Source: Chrysomallon squamiferum
Taxonomy: Eukaryota > Mollusca > Gastropoda > Neomphalida > Peltospiridae
Reading direction: 5' to 3'
Length of the DNA stretch: 55,000 bases
NCBI GenBank assembly: GCA_012295275.1
Contig: CM022674.1
Coordinates: 2,060,742-2,115,741 of the forward strand
The position numbers and the translations under genes were made by a program. This document shows positions 41,040-55,000 of this stretch, one piece after another. Below the pieces are notes generated by a model. It worked only from the letters and a program-made list of their open reading frames with translations. It was not told the origin of the DNA and did no database searches. Position 1 is the first letter of the stretch, and the number at the start of each line of letters is the position of its first letter.

Positions 41040-41640
41040 TGTGAGTATTTTGTCACAGATTAGTGAGAACCTGTAGAACTGCCTGTGAAAGTCTGTATAC
41101 TTGGCAGGGATTGCCGTTTACAGATGACCAGTGTATACAAGACACAGATGTCTGGTCTTACGTCGAAATAATTACCTACATCCTCTGTCTTGGCACAAAC
41201 GGCAGACAGTTATAGAAAAGACAAATACAAGCACATAATGTGTTACAAAGGACGAACAAAATCTATTCAAATGTTGACATTACAAAAATGCCTGACGAAA
41301 GTCTATTTTACGGTACTTGTGACTTCAGTGACGTCATGGAATAAACCAGGGAAGGTGTTTGTGTAATTGCGCAAAAAAGGCGAAAAAATCTCCCCGTCTT
41401 GGCACCGCGCCTGTAGAAATGACCAAAGCAAGTCTGCGAACTGAATACACACACACACTCAGATCGACGTGTAGAAAGGACCGGCGAAAGTCTAGGCCTG
41501 TCTCGGCACAGATGGCGACTTGCATGTGGCCGATAGAAAACGTGTCGGTAGAGAGAGGCGAGGAAACACGAACGGTTCAAATTTTACTGGATTTATTATT
41601 CGTCTCACAAAGAACAGACACTGAAATTCGGTAAGCGTTT
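41040..41640 (+). other. CpG-rich unique region, degenerate repeats, possible first exon
   Basis: GC- and CpG-richer than its surroundings. Blocks such as GAAAGTCT, CTTGGCAC and ATAGAAAA recur about every 60-110 bases. A CRE TGACGTCA lies at 41329-41336 and a consensus donor GGTAAGC at about 41630. This could be a promoter plus a non-coding first exon. A 91-codon frame from 41359 is open but unrecognised. Confidence 0.25.
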
Positions 41641-42076
41641 TAAAAATCTTCAATATTTGTCGCCGGTTTTTTTTTTTTTTAATGATTTACGTATTATGTA
41701 TGTATTATTTATTATAAATTTTCAGTTGTTGTTTCGTAAGTGAAGTGTTAACTAAACTTTTTTACTTACGCTTCATCACGTGCTATTGTAGTATAAAACG
41801 ATTTTTTCTTCTTTTTTTTTTTTCGTTGTTTTTTCACGCTTTTATGGTGGTATTTTTTATTTATTTATTTATTTATTTATTTATTTTTTATTATCGGGAA
41901 TTCAGATTTAGTACCGTGCTATGCAATGTGACAGTGTTATTAATATTAGTTCAGTTATAATTTTAAAATAATTATTTAGTGTGTAATGATAAGAGAATTA
42001 GTTAATAAAATGATTAAATTATTTTGAGGTTACAACTTCGCAAGAACGAAATGGATAATACTTAATAGATTAATGT

Positions 42077-42126
<50 letters not shown>

Positions 42127-42217
42127 ATAAGCAATGGAATAAACTAACACTGTACCACATGAAATTTTCATAGAACGTTCAAAAGGGAATAAATTATAGT
42201 ACATTGTGGTTACACAT

Positions 42218-42297
<80 letters not shown>

Positions 42298-42648
42298 GTA
42301 CTTAAAATGNTTTTTAATAATGAAATATTTTACTGTGTAAAACTAACATTCAGATAAGTTTTAATAATAATACACATTTGAATTAATAATTATGCATTGT
42401 AGTTTTAATGTTTGAATGTTTTATATAATATTCATTTGTATTTATGTATAATTATTAATTTGAAATGAGATATAATAATAACACTAACATAGTAATATAT
42501 GTAGTAATAATGATAATGATGATGATGATGATGATATGGATAACACATACATGCACACACACACACAGACACAGACACACACACACTTATATAATAATAT
42601 AAATATATACATACATAAAGAAATATACATATTTTCATATACATTTCC

Positions 42649-42679
<31 letters not shown>

Positions 42680-43004
42680 CATAACACACACATGCAGAAG
42701 CAAACACACATTAAATACAGAAACACACACACATACATACAAACATACACACATACATTATATACAAAAACAGACACACACACACACACACACACAAACA
42801 TACGTTATATACAAAAACAAACAGAAACACACACATGAACAAACATATATTATACACAAAAACACACACACACAGGGAAACACACAGACACACACACATG
42901 CAGAAGCAAACATACATTAAATACAGAAACACACACACACATATACACAAACATACATTATAGACAAAAACAAACACACACACAGAAACACACACACACA
43001 CACA

Positions 43005-43078
<74 letters not shown>

Positions 43079-43490
43079 TGTATATTTTTTACACCATATA
43101 ACATGTTTTTGACACTGTGCCAGTACACAGATTATGCTGTGTACAGCTACTGGATTTGATTGACTTGTTTTTCTAATCGCATCATAACTTGCCCTGCATC
43201 TCTGCGACAAAGGTTCATGTCCTGTGAAATTAAGATTTTTTTTTTTATCTCTCTGTATTACCAGCTTTTCTGCAAAACAACGATTTTTTTTTTGTGTCTG
43301 GAATAATAATAAAAAAAAAGATAATAAAATAAAAAAAAAAAGATTTTTTTACTTTAAATTGTAATATATTCTTTAGGGCACAATTTATGAAAAAAAAAAA
43401 AAAAAAAAAATAAAACAGGAAAAAAAAAAGAATACCAAAAAAAAAAACAGTAAATAAATAAAAAAAATAAAGAAGAAAAAAAAAAATAAT
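41641..43490. other. intergenic, dense microsatellites and one N
   Basis: (TTTA)n at 41860-41886, (GT)n at 42079-42124, (CT)n at 42222-42293, an undetermined base N at 42310, a CA/CATA array from 42540 to 43077 ending in a pure (CA)n run, and poly-A patches at 43310-43490. No gene. Confidence 0.75.
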
Positions 43491-43499
43491 ACTTGTTGA

Positions 43500-44210
43500 A
43501 AATTTATTTTAGAATTGGCAGAAATATTAATTTAATAATAAATAGTTGACATTTGTATAAACAGAACAAAAAAAATTAAAAAAAATTGCCTACTATTAAG
43601 TAAGATAATTTTAAGAAATATTTTGGATAAAATTGGCATCAGTAATAGTTAAATGATAAAATCAAAGTGGCACAATCATGAGGTAAATGATATAACAAAT
43701 TTGGCATCATTATTAAATGATAATATAAAATTGGCACAATTATTGGATAAATGATAAAACTGTCATAAATATTGGATAAACTAATAATAATAGTTGCAGA
43801 AAAGAAATGAAACAATAAATACATTTTGAATAATAAAAATATTTGCATTTGATTTAGTTATAATACAAAAACAAACAGAACTAATTTTTTTGGTTATTAA
43901 TTTAATCATGTAATGAAATAGGCATCTTTGACTGCCAAACAGAAAAATTAATATAAGTTAATAAGTATGAAAATTAATTGTTATCAGTCACAAAAGATGA
44001 ATCACAAAACACGTGTTACCATATGGCGTTTTGTGATAACATTTGGCATTCATTTTTCAGCAGAAGATAACAAAAAAATTGGCAGTTAAATATACAATAA
44101 AATTGGCACCAGTTTTAAATAAATAATAAAATTGGCACCGGATCTGGCAAAACAATTATAAAAATGGCACCTAATTCATTTAAACATTTATAAAATTGGC
44201 ACCAGTGCGT
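43500..44210. repeat. diverged repeat with AAATTGGCA core
   Basis: About eleven occurrences of AATTGGCA or close variants (near 43513, 43630, 43667, 43700, 43732, 44052, 44075, 44100, 44132, 44160 and 44198). Most are followed by CCAGT or TCAGT and AAATGATAAA. Spacing is about 30-60 bases inside two clusters. Confidence 0.6.
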
Positions 44211-44695
44211 ATTAAACAACTGTAAACATCGTTTATCAAATGAGCTGGAAAAGCTGCAGTTAATTACTCATAATTCTCATTCTCTGTTTCTTTAGATTTT
44301 ATTTTATTTCATTTTATTTTTATGTTGTTTTTTTTTTTTTTTTTTTTTTGTTTGTTTTGTTCTTCATTTACATTCTTGTTTCGCTGTTGCTTTGATCTCT
44401 GAATGGTTTGTTTAATGAAAACTGATCAGCAGAGGCTGGCAACAAAATGGATTGCTTTTGGCAGCCCAGTATCCATGGCAACAGCTCACACAAAAGTGGT
44501 TTTTGAAGGTTTCTAAACTCCACGGCAGGCCATTTTAATACAATTTTGTTTTAATGTATCATAATTCCCAGAGATATGGGACGCCTAACATTGGTTTCAG
44601 ATCGCTGGACAAATGTTGTTGTTTACTGATTTGTGTTTTACAGTTTTAGACCCGAAAGATTACATTTACAGTGAATTTCAGAGAGAGAGAGAGAG

Positions 44696-44759
<64 letters not shown>

Positions 44760-45040
44760 ATATATATGAATGTTAAAAATACTGCTATTAAATGTAAAAA
44801 CTATGTTCAGCTGTTAATGGATTAACTAATTTACATTCATTGCAGATGCATTTAATGGTACAGTTATTTCATTTGTATAGATATAATATTGTATAGTTTT
44901 AGTTTTAATATGTTTAAGTTTTGCATTTTGTATTTTATGTTCAGTGGTATACATTTTTACATTTAATAACATAGTTCACATTTTTTATGGTGAATTATAT
45001 ATAGTATTACTCCCTGAAAAAAAAAAAAAAATATATATAT

Positions 45041-45079
<39 letters not shown>

Positions 45080-45714
45080 AAAATTAAATTAAATTAAAAA
45101 TAAAACAACATGGATTTGTAGCATGAAATCTTTACAAAATGTTCACCTTCCAAAGAACGGCACAGTACATACCATAACTTTTAATAAACTAGTATGTGCA
45201 GGAATGAGAGATGACTTGACATGTGCACTGCTGCGCAGGGGGGGAGGGGGAGGGGCTGGATGCTGAGGGCTGTCACAACAGCATCCTGTGTTCTAAGAGA
45301 TAAAACGTGTGCTGCATGTGATGAAAATGTATTTTTAGAAAATTAATTTTACACAGCAGTTCAAGGTGGATGTAAAACATCTGATTTTAATTTTCTGTTT
45401 ATTTTAGTAAACAGTTTCCACGCACACCTCTTCAAATTAATTTATTGCTGGTTTAATAATAAACATTTAAAGTGTATTTCGAATCATATGAGGCAAATAA
45501 AGAAAGAGAGAAAAAAAAAAAAAAAAAAAAAAAAACAACCTGCGATGTTATTATATTCACATTTATTTTTACTTGCACAAACACAAAGATAAATCAATAT
45601 ATACACATGTAACTTACACAAATACTCACAAACACACTCACTGAAATAAATCTGTAATACATGTGTGTATTCATAAATTCACACAAACATGAGATAAATC
45701 TGTATGTGTATATA

Positions 45715-45746
<32 letters not shown>

Positions 45747-46285
45747 GTGTGTGTGTGTATATATATATACACATACACATATATATACACACAATACATA
45801 CAACATATACACACATACACACACACACACATACTATATAGATACATACACACAAATACACGAACATATAACCTACACATACATATATGTGCATACAAAG
45901 TTTAGCATTCTGATGTAAAAAAAAAAATTTGACTTTTACAAGAGCATTTTCTTTGAGCGTGAATCTACATGAATATTCAATAACTTTGTAATCTCCACAG
46001 AGTAATAAAATTGAAATGTTTTGTATAATGAGACAAGCATAACATTTCAAACTGGAAGTCAAACATTTACTTAAAGACTACACAGATAAAGTTAATGCAA
46101 CCACCTGATAAGCTACATTTTTTTTTTTTTTTGACTAGCAGTAAAGGATGTTAAATTTACACCTTCCCATGGGTGGGAATATCGGATATTTAAAGTTTAG
46201 GGTAATCGATATGGTCGTAATGGAGCTCTGTCTAGATTGAGATATCAAGTAAAAATAGGACTGAAGAGGATTGAACCAGTGTCCT
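44211..46285. other. intergenic
   Basis: T-run at 44331-44349, (GA)n at 44680-44756, A-run at 45049-45077, a G-rich patch near 45237-45256, A-run at 45511-45535 and a CA/TA/GT array at 45600-45890. Unique sequence near 44420-44620 includes an X-box-like GTATCCATGGCAAC at 44469-44482. No exon identified. Confidence 0.65.
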
Positions 46286-46760
46286 GTCATACTTCATAAT
46301 GTATAATCATTGAGATAAGTTTAGCCTATGTGTTAACAAGTAACATGTTCAAGTATGCCTGTAATGTACATACTCAAAAGAGCCAGTTAATAACATTCTC
46401 AAGTATTTGTATAATTTACAAGATAAAAAAAAGAATGAAAGTTATGTACTCAAATTGGTTTATAAGTTTAGAACTGAAAGGTTAATTAGCACAAATTCTA
46501 AAGTATTTGTATAATTAACATCATTACAAGGGTTAATATATGAACATAGTCAAGTTTGTTTTTAATTCAATGAAAAAGAATTAATGATAACATTCTGAAA
46601 TCTGTCCCTATAAAGATTAATATACGACATGCTTTAGGTTTTGTACAATTTACATGATTAAAAGTGTTCATATATATTTGATATCTCTGTAGAAACTGCA
46701 GGACTGAAAAGGGTTAATATAATACTCTGACAGTTTCAAGCATGTGTATCACTTAAAAAG
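46286..46760. repeat. diverged ~70 bp tandem repeat
   Basis: Blocks resembling GTTAATAACATTCTCAAGTA, TTTGTATAATTTACA and GAAAGGGTTAATAT recur six to seven times. The array is heavily diverged. Confidence 0.5.
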
Positions 46761-46889
46761 AAACAAACTTCAAACAAAACTGATTATAAACTTTTTTTTT
46801 TTTTTTTCAAACAAATTCTTGAGCATGATTCTAAGTAAATATTAATACTGTTTTCATTATGTTTGCTTGTGAAGAAGAATGTGTATTAA

Positions 46890-46895
46890 TACCTA

Positions 46896-46936
<41 letters not shown>

Positions 46937-47108
46937 TGAAATGAAGAGAGGGTATTAAATGTGATACTTCCTGAAGCCATTCTAAGAGACAAGAAACCTG
47001 AAAAGAAACTGATGCCACAAATCTAATAAAAAAAAGAAGCCACATATTGGAGTGCAGTGTAGATGTGTGTGTGTGTGTGTGTGTAAGTGTGTGAGTGTGT
47101 TTGTGTGT

Positions 47109-47169
<61 letters not shown>

Positions 47170-47433
47170 TGTGTATGTGTGTGTTCAGGTGTGTTTTTGT
47201 GTGTGTTGAGTTTGATTTGAATTTGTGTGGAAATGTTTTATAAGTGTGTATGTATGTATGTGTATGTGTAAAAGTATGTTTATATATATATATATATACA
47301 CACACAAATATATACATTTTTGTATGTGTACAGGTGTGTGTATATCTGCATATGTTTATTTGTGTTTAAATGTATCTATGTATATATTAATATATGAATA
47401 CATGTAAGGTTTATGTAACCATGTATTTCTTGT

Positions 47434-47494
<61 letters not shown>

Positions 47495-47744
47495 ATCTCT
47501 AACCCACACAATAAAGATGAATAAAACACCCTAACAGCAATGAGCAGTTTTATGGACCATACCTCACACACACAGACACACACACAGACACAGAGACACA
47601 CAGAGAAACAGACGCACACACACAGACATACACACATATATACACACACACAGACACAGACACACACACACAGACACACACACACACACACAGACACACA
47701 CACAGACACACACAGACACACACACACAGACACAGACACACACA

Positions 47745-47793
<49 letters not shown>

Positions 47794-48250
47794 ACACAAG
47801 GCACACACACACACTCATACACACACACACACACACACACAAGACACAGACATTTATGACATTCAGAAGAACATTATTAACTCGATTCCGTCTGCCGAGT
47901 GTCAGTGGTTAGTGTTGGATTATGGACTGCGAGAGATGATTTTAAATGTGAGTTATGACACTGATGAAAAATGATGGCTGCATAACAAGTGATCAATATT
48001 GTACGGCGAGGACTGGAATGGTCATGTTTTCAGATGGCTCGGTGTTTATGTTCTGTGATCCTGGATGGTGATTGATGTTAGCTGCACTACATTAAGTAGC
48101 AATTGGTAATCTGCAGGGCTGGAATTTTATGAGTGAATGGTAAAAAAAAAAAAAGTTAAATATGTAAAAAAAAAAAAAAAAAAAAAAAAGAAAATGATAA
48201 ATTGAAATATTAGAGAGAATGGGAAAAAACGGTTTTAGAGAGAGAGAGAG

Positions 48251-48303
<53 letters not shown>

Positions 48304-48426
48304 AAGAAGAAAGAGAAAAAAAAAAAAAGAGAGACAAAGAGAGAGACAGTGACAAAGAAAAAAGGGAGAAAAACAGAGAGAGAGAAAGAGAAAGGGAGAA
48401 AAAAGACAGAGAGAAAAAGAGAGTGA

Positions 48427-48458
<32 letters not shown>

Positions 48459-48545
48459 AAGAATGAATAAGATAGAAAGAGACAGACAGAGAGAGAGAGA
48501 GACAGACAGAGAAAGAGAGAGAGAGGGAGAGAGAGACATAATACA
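46890..48545. repeat. compound GT, CT, CA and GA microsatellite field
   Basis: (GT)n at 46900-46933 and 47064-47200, (CT)n at 47442-47492, a CA array with CAGACA interruptions at 47563-47845, and GA arrays at 48236-48545. A 230-base unique island (47880-48120) between them has no recognisable coding signal. Confidence 0.85.
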
Positions 48546-49288
48546 CATTGGAGAATTTAAACCATAATGAGTTGATGGATTCGCACAAAAATGAACCGAT
48601 GTGCTATTTATCTACTGTTTGTTTCTTTCAGTGCAGATACGTCAGGAGAAATAAACTGCGTCTATCATGGTTTCACGTCCCCAGAGACACCCAAACTGTT
48701 TTCCTGTCACTGTTAATATTGTCATTATTATTTATGCAAGAAAATCTTCACAGATCCATGAACAGATACGTTATCTAACAGGAATACAAATTAAAATGAA
48801 AAAAAGGAAATTCATTCAGACATTTTTATTTTTATGGTCCGTGTGGAATTTTCATTAAATCATTCTTAAGAGCAATATATCTCTCATAGGGTTTATCTTG
48901 CGTGTGAATCCATTTTCAATAATTTATGCTTCTAGCATAGAAAATGTTCAAAAAAAAAAAAAAAATAGATTGATGTGAAATCCCACTGGGTATCTCTGCT
49001 GTTTTATTTTTATTACATACTTTTTTCATTATGCAATAATGATGATGGTGATGATGGTGATGATAATAGTAGTAGTAGTAGCAGTAGTAGCAGTAATAAT
49101 AAAAAGTAATAATAAGAAGAATTGTAAATATGTAATTTTCCTATTCAGTTATGCAAATTAAAAGAGATAAAATATGAGATAAATATCTGGTTAAAAATAA
49201 ATTTTTGTTTTTAATTTTTATAAGAATAGAGCCAAGTTTCAAGATATATATATATATCCATCTGTCCAACCATCTGTCTGTCTATCTA

Positions 49289-49319
<31 letters not shown>

Positions 49320-50480
49320 ATCTATCTATATCTGTCTATCTATAGCTATCTATATCTATCTATCTGTATCTATCTATATCTATCTATCCATCCATCCATC
49401 CATCCATCCATCCATCCATCTACCTATTTATGTATTTATATACAAACAATACCTGTTTTTTAAGGTATAATTTTGTTACTCATTTACTGAAGTTAAAACA
49501 GAAGTTCACAGGTGGGTGAACATGTTACCAAAATGAGCTGTAAAACCTGTGTACTTCACTTTCTTCTGGTAAAAAAATGAGAAAAACCAACACGAAAGTC
49601 ACGTTAACAGCACTTCTCAAAATCTGTTGGCTTCAGCCTTTGTCTTCGAAGCAGAGACTCATAAATGTCACTCACAGAGAAAACAAAAAAAATCTTTTAC
49701 ATCTACCTTAGAAAACAGCAGCGTTTCGTTTCGTTTCGTAAAACCCTGGCATTTCCAGTTGTTTCCAAGAAGCTGTTCTCCTTCCTCTAGGTAAACAAAG
49801 TCTACCTTCCAGCCACCACATGTCATTTCTGTAAACCAGAGGAATCCCTGTAGTATCAGATTTGTCTCTAGCACAAGATGTAAACATGCAGAGTATTTAC
49901 AAAAGGCTTTCTTTCTCTCCGAAAGAGCTGATTTTGCTGATTTGCCGTTGTTTAGTAATAAAACAGAAGTTTACATCACAGAGTTGTGAAGATGCTGACT
50001 GGATGTGATGATGATGATGATGATGATGGTGGTGTTGGTGGTGATGTAGTGATGACGATGATGTACATGATGATGACAGTGATGTGCATGTTTGTGGTAA
50101 TAAGTATTTCTGACTTCACAGTTTCTTTGCCTTCTTTTTTTTGTAAATGAACATAAATTTAGTGCTTTGATGATGATGTTGATGATGATGATGATGATTA
50201 TTATGTCCATGATGATGACAGTGATGTATCTGTTTAATGGTAATAATTGTTTCTGACTTACAAATGGTGAAGTTTTGTTTTGTTTTCTTTTCTTTCCTGC
50301 CTGGTTTTGTAACCGAAACCTGCGTCTTAACAGATGTTAACGAAAGAGAGTGTAAACACAGCTTGTTGTGTTTTGTTGTATCTCACTGGTATAGGATACT
50401 CCATGTATGTCATCTCTGAGTTTCCTCTCACACAGAAATAAAACTGCTTATGTTACCAGCCCAGCTATACTTGTTACAGT
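48546..50480. other. intergenic, mostly unique
   Basis: Unique sequence with GTA/GAT triplets at 49040-49100, CTAT/CTGT/CATC arrays at 49255-49430, and GAT triplets at 50008-50040 and 50170-50200. Open frames at 48548-48778 (plus) and 49668-49874 (minus) have non-repeat composition but match no family I recognise. Confidence 0.55.
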
Positions 50481-50519
50481 ATAATACAGTTAACTGTGTA
50501 GGTTATATGTGTAATGACA

Positions 50520-51006
50520 TTGACAGAATACTTGTTATAACTGTAATAAAATTATTAGGATACTTGTTATATTGTATAATGTCACTATTAGGATACTTAT
50601 TATGTCACTGTTGAGAGTAGGATACTTGATGTAATTATGTCATTATCAGTAGTAGGATACTTGATATAATTATGTCACTATCAGTAGTAGGATACTTGTT
50701 ATAATTATGTCATTAACATATTTGGATGCTTGTTATATATATAATGTCCCTAATATATAATTGCTCAAATATACAGTACTGCTCAGACATTATTCAGTAT
50801 TGTTCAAACATTATACAGTATTGTTCAAACATTATACAAGTTTTGTTCAAACAATATACAATACTGCTCAAACATCATACAATACCGCTGACACGCTACG
50901 CAAAACAATCTATTACCGTTTCTGTTCACTCTTCTCGAATGTAAACACCCTACTGCCACGTAAACACCCTACCACCACGTAAACACCCTACTACCACGTA
51001 AACATT
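50520..51006. repeat. three short tandem repeats side by side
   Basis: 50520-50755: units with AGGATACTTGTTATAATTAT and GTCATTATCAGTAGT, about 45 bases. 50756-50890: units of about 26 bases with GTTCAAACATTATACAGTAT. 50941-51006: 19-base units GTAAACACCCTACTRCCAC, three and a half copies. Confidence 0.75.
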
Positions 51007-51400
51007 TACTTCTCCACCATTCTGACAGACGCACGCACGCACGCACTGACTGGTGTGTGTGTGTGTGTCTGTGACGGAGACATTCTAGTCTCACTCGCAG
51101 AGATGTGCGCTGATTACGAAGGGTTTCGTAAATGGCTCCCAGAGGACAGCTCAGAGTTAAATTAGGAGTTAAATGATTTGTGTGCAGCAGCGTTGATGAT
51201 GGTGATGATGATGATTATATTTTGTCAGACGTCTGGCAGTGATGAGGAGGGGGACAAATCACTCGTTTGCTGTCTGATTGAGCTGTGAGTCGACTCAAGT
51301 GTCTGGTGTGATAGGATTAACACTTTGTCTCTCGTCGGTGACAAGTTTTGTTTTACACTTTCGGGGGACGTGGTCTGATCTTTCGAGGGTGAGTTTTTTT
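51007..51400. other. moderately GC-rich unique island
   Basis: Unique sequence with a short ACGC and GT run at 51030-51070. No open frame or splice pattern of a known family was found. Confidence 0.4.
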
Positions 51401-51404
51401 TTTA

Positions 51405-52000
51405 TCAGTCGAGACCTGCTTATACCAGGCACCTAAGTTAATGAGGGCAAAAAAATAAAAATAAAAATAAAAAAATGTGCGCCGTACTTTATGACACTTG
51501 GTAAATTGTAACTGTTTATTGCAGCCACCTGTGTAATGTGAATTTTTCTCAAGTAAATGGGAAAAAAAAAACAAAAAAACAATTGGCCAGTTGAATTGCT
51601 TCTTGTTGAAACTGCTTATCGCTGGAACTTGAGTTAATGAGGAAAAAAAAAAAAACATCATACTTTACAACAGTTGCTAAATTGAAACTGTTTTCAGGAC
51701 ACTTATTTAATGTGAATTTTCTCAGTGACAAGAAATTGGGTAAATCAACTGACCTTTTTTTTAATTTTTTTTTTTAAAATTTTTGTTGTTGTTCAGTCTG
51801 TTTAATTCCACCAAGTTTATGTAAGGGGGTAAAAAAAAAAAACCCAGTGTAGTTTACAACTACTGGCAAATTAAAACCCTGTATTGCATGCACCTCAGAT
51901 AATGAGATGGATGTAACAATTATACACTTTTTTTTTGTCACTTGATTCTTGTTCGTTCCAAGTTTATGAGGCTTTTAATAGGAAAAATATTGAGGCTTAA
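51405..52000 (+). repeat. diverged ~180 bp tandem repeat
   Basis: Three units and part of a fourth (about 51411-51607, 51608-51791, 51792-51954 and after). Each holds AAGTTAATGAGG or similar, an A-run, GTA/CATACTTTA.GACA, GGTAAATTG.AACTGTTT, a CACCTGTGTAATGTGAATT block and a T- or A-rich tail. Confidence 0.7.
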
Positions 52001-52239
52001 CCTTACAAGCAAACTATAGTTGTGTTTGGCAGGGACCTATTTCAATGCTTTTGGCACCAGTGTTGGGTGATATTTCCGGTAAGTGTTTGTTCATTAATGT
52101 TCTATGAGACTGGGAAGTTCAGCTTCGTGTACACAATACAAATATTACTGGCACAATCATGTTCAGGAAATTAATATTTTGTCAGTTTTTTTTTTCTAAT
52201 TATTTTCTTCTTGAAATTTATTCACCACTTTCTTGTTTT

Positions 52240-52800
52240 GGTTGTAAGCATCATGTCACCATCACCACATCTTATTTGTACCATGTAACCATCACATCTT
52301 ATTTGTAACCACCATGTAACCATCACCACATCTCAGTTGTAACCACAATGTCACCATCACCTCATCTCAGTTGTAACCACAATGTCACCATCACCTCATC
52401 TCAGTTGTAACCACAATGTAACCATCACCACATCTCAGTTGTAACCACAATTTAACCATCACCACATCTCAGTTGTAACCACAATGTAACCATCACCACA
52501 TCTCAGTTGTAACCACAATGTAACAATCACCACATCTCAGTTGTAACCACCATGTAACCATCATCACATCTAATTTGTAACCAAAATGTCACCATCACCA
52601 TCACCTCAGTTGTAACCACCATGTAACCATCACCATCACCTCATTTGTAACCACCATGTAACCATCACCATCACCTCATTTGTAAACTGTGTAACAACCA
52701 CCATCACCTCATTTGTAACCACAATGTCACCATCACCATCACCTCATTTGTAAACTGTGTAACCATCACCATCACCTCATTTGTAACCCCCATCCCATTT
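52240..52800. repeat. 33-36 bp minisatellite
   Basis: About 15 units of the type ACCATCACCACATCTCAGTT followed by GTAACCACAATGTA. From about 52580 the unit variant contains CATCACCTCATTTG. Units are locally homogenised. Confidence 0.9.

Positions 52801-55000
<2,200 letters not shown>

Noticed and set aside
41308-41634. Overlapping open frames on both strands
   Set aside because: Frames of about 90 codons on both strands of a GC-richer region are expected by chance; no family recognised.
47356-47974. Long C/V and H/T frames
   Set aside because: Translations of CA/GT microsatellites; no start context, splice sites or family match.

Overview
The window is nuclear DNA from an animal, most likely a mollusc or another lophotrochozoan. 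This is inferred from spliced genes with GT-AG introns, AT-rich introns packed with very long microsatellites, eukaryotic tRNA-Ala genes, and a small family of secreted microseminoprotein-like genes. No bacterial, phage or CRISPR feature is present. Exon coordinates were read by hand from splice sites and reading-frame continuity.

Layout. (1) 1-13.6 kb, plus strand: the last twelve coding exons (421 codons, open throughout) of a P5B-type transport ATPase of the ATP13A2/ATP13A3 group, then a long 3' UTR. The 5' part of the gene lies left of the window. (2) 13.7-24.0 kb, minus strand and convergent with the first gene: an LRRC34-like leucine-rich-repeat gene. Seven exons are clear, but two expected LRR exons cannot be found and its introns are full of tandem repeats. 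(3) 24.8-34.3 kb: two tRNA-Ala(AGC) genes in opposite orientation, one nested in an intron, and three paralogous three-exon genes for small secreted cysteine-rich beta-microseminoprotein-like proteins (copy A minus, copies B and C plus). Copy B is bracketed by a long inverted repeat. (4) 34.3-55 kb: no convincing gene. This stretch holds simple-sequence arrays, several diverged tandem repeats, and a few CpG-richer islands with CRE (TGACGTCA) and E-box (CACGTG) motifs that could be promoters of unseen transcripts.

How the genes relate. The ATPase is an endolysosomal transporter and LRRC34 a cytoplasmic or nuclear LRR protein; nothing in the sequence links them functionally. The microseminoprotein-like genes form a genuine local family with the same three-exon plan and the same conserved CCGIG junction. 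They are the most interesting biology here: a diverging secreted-protein cluster rearranged around inverted repeats and tRNA genes.
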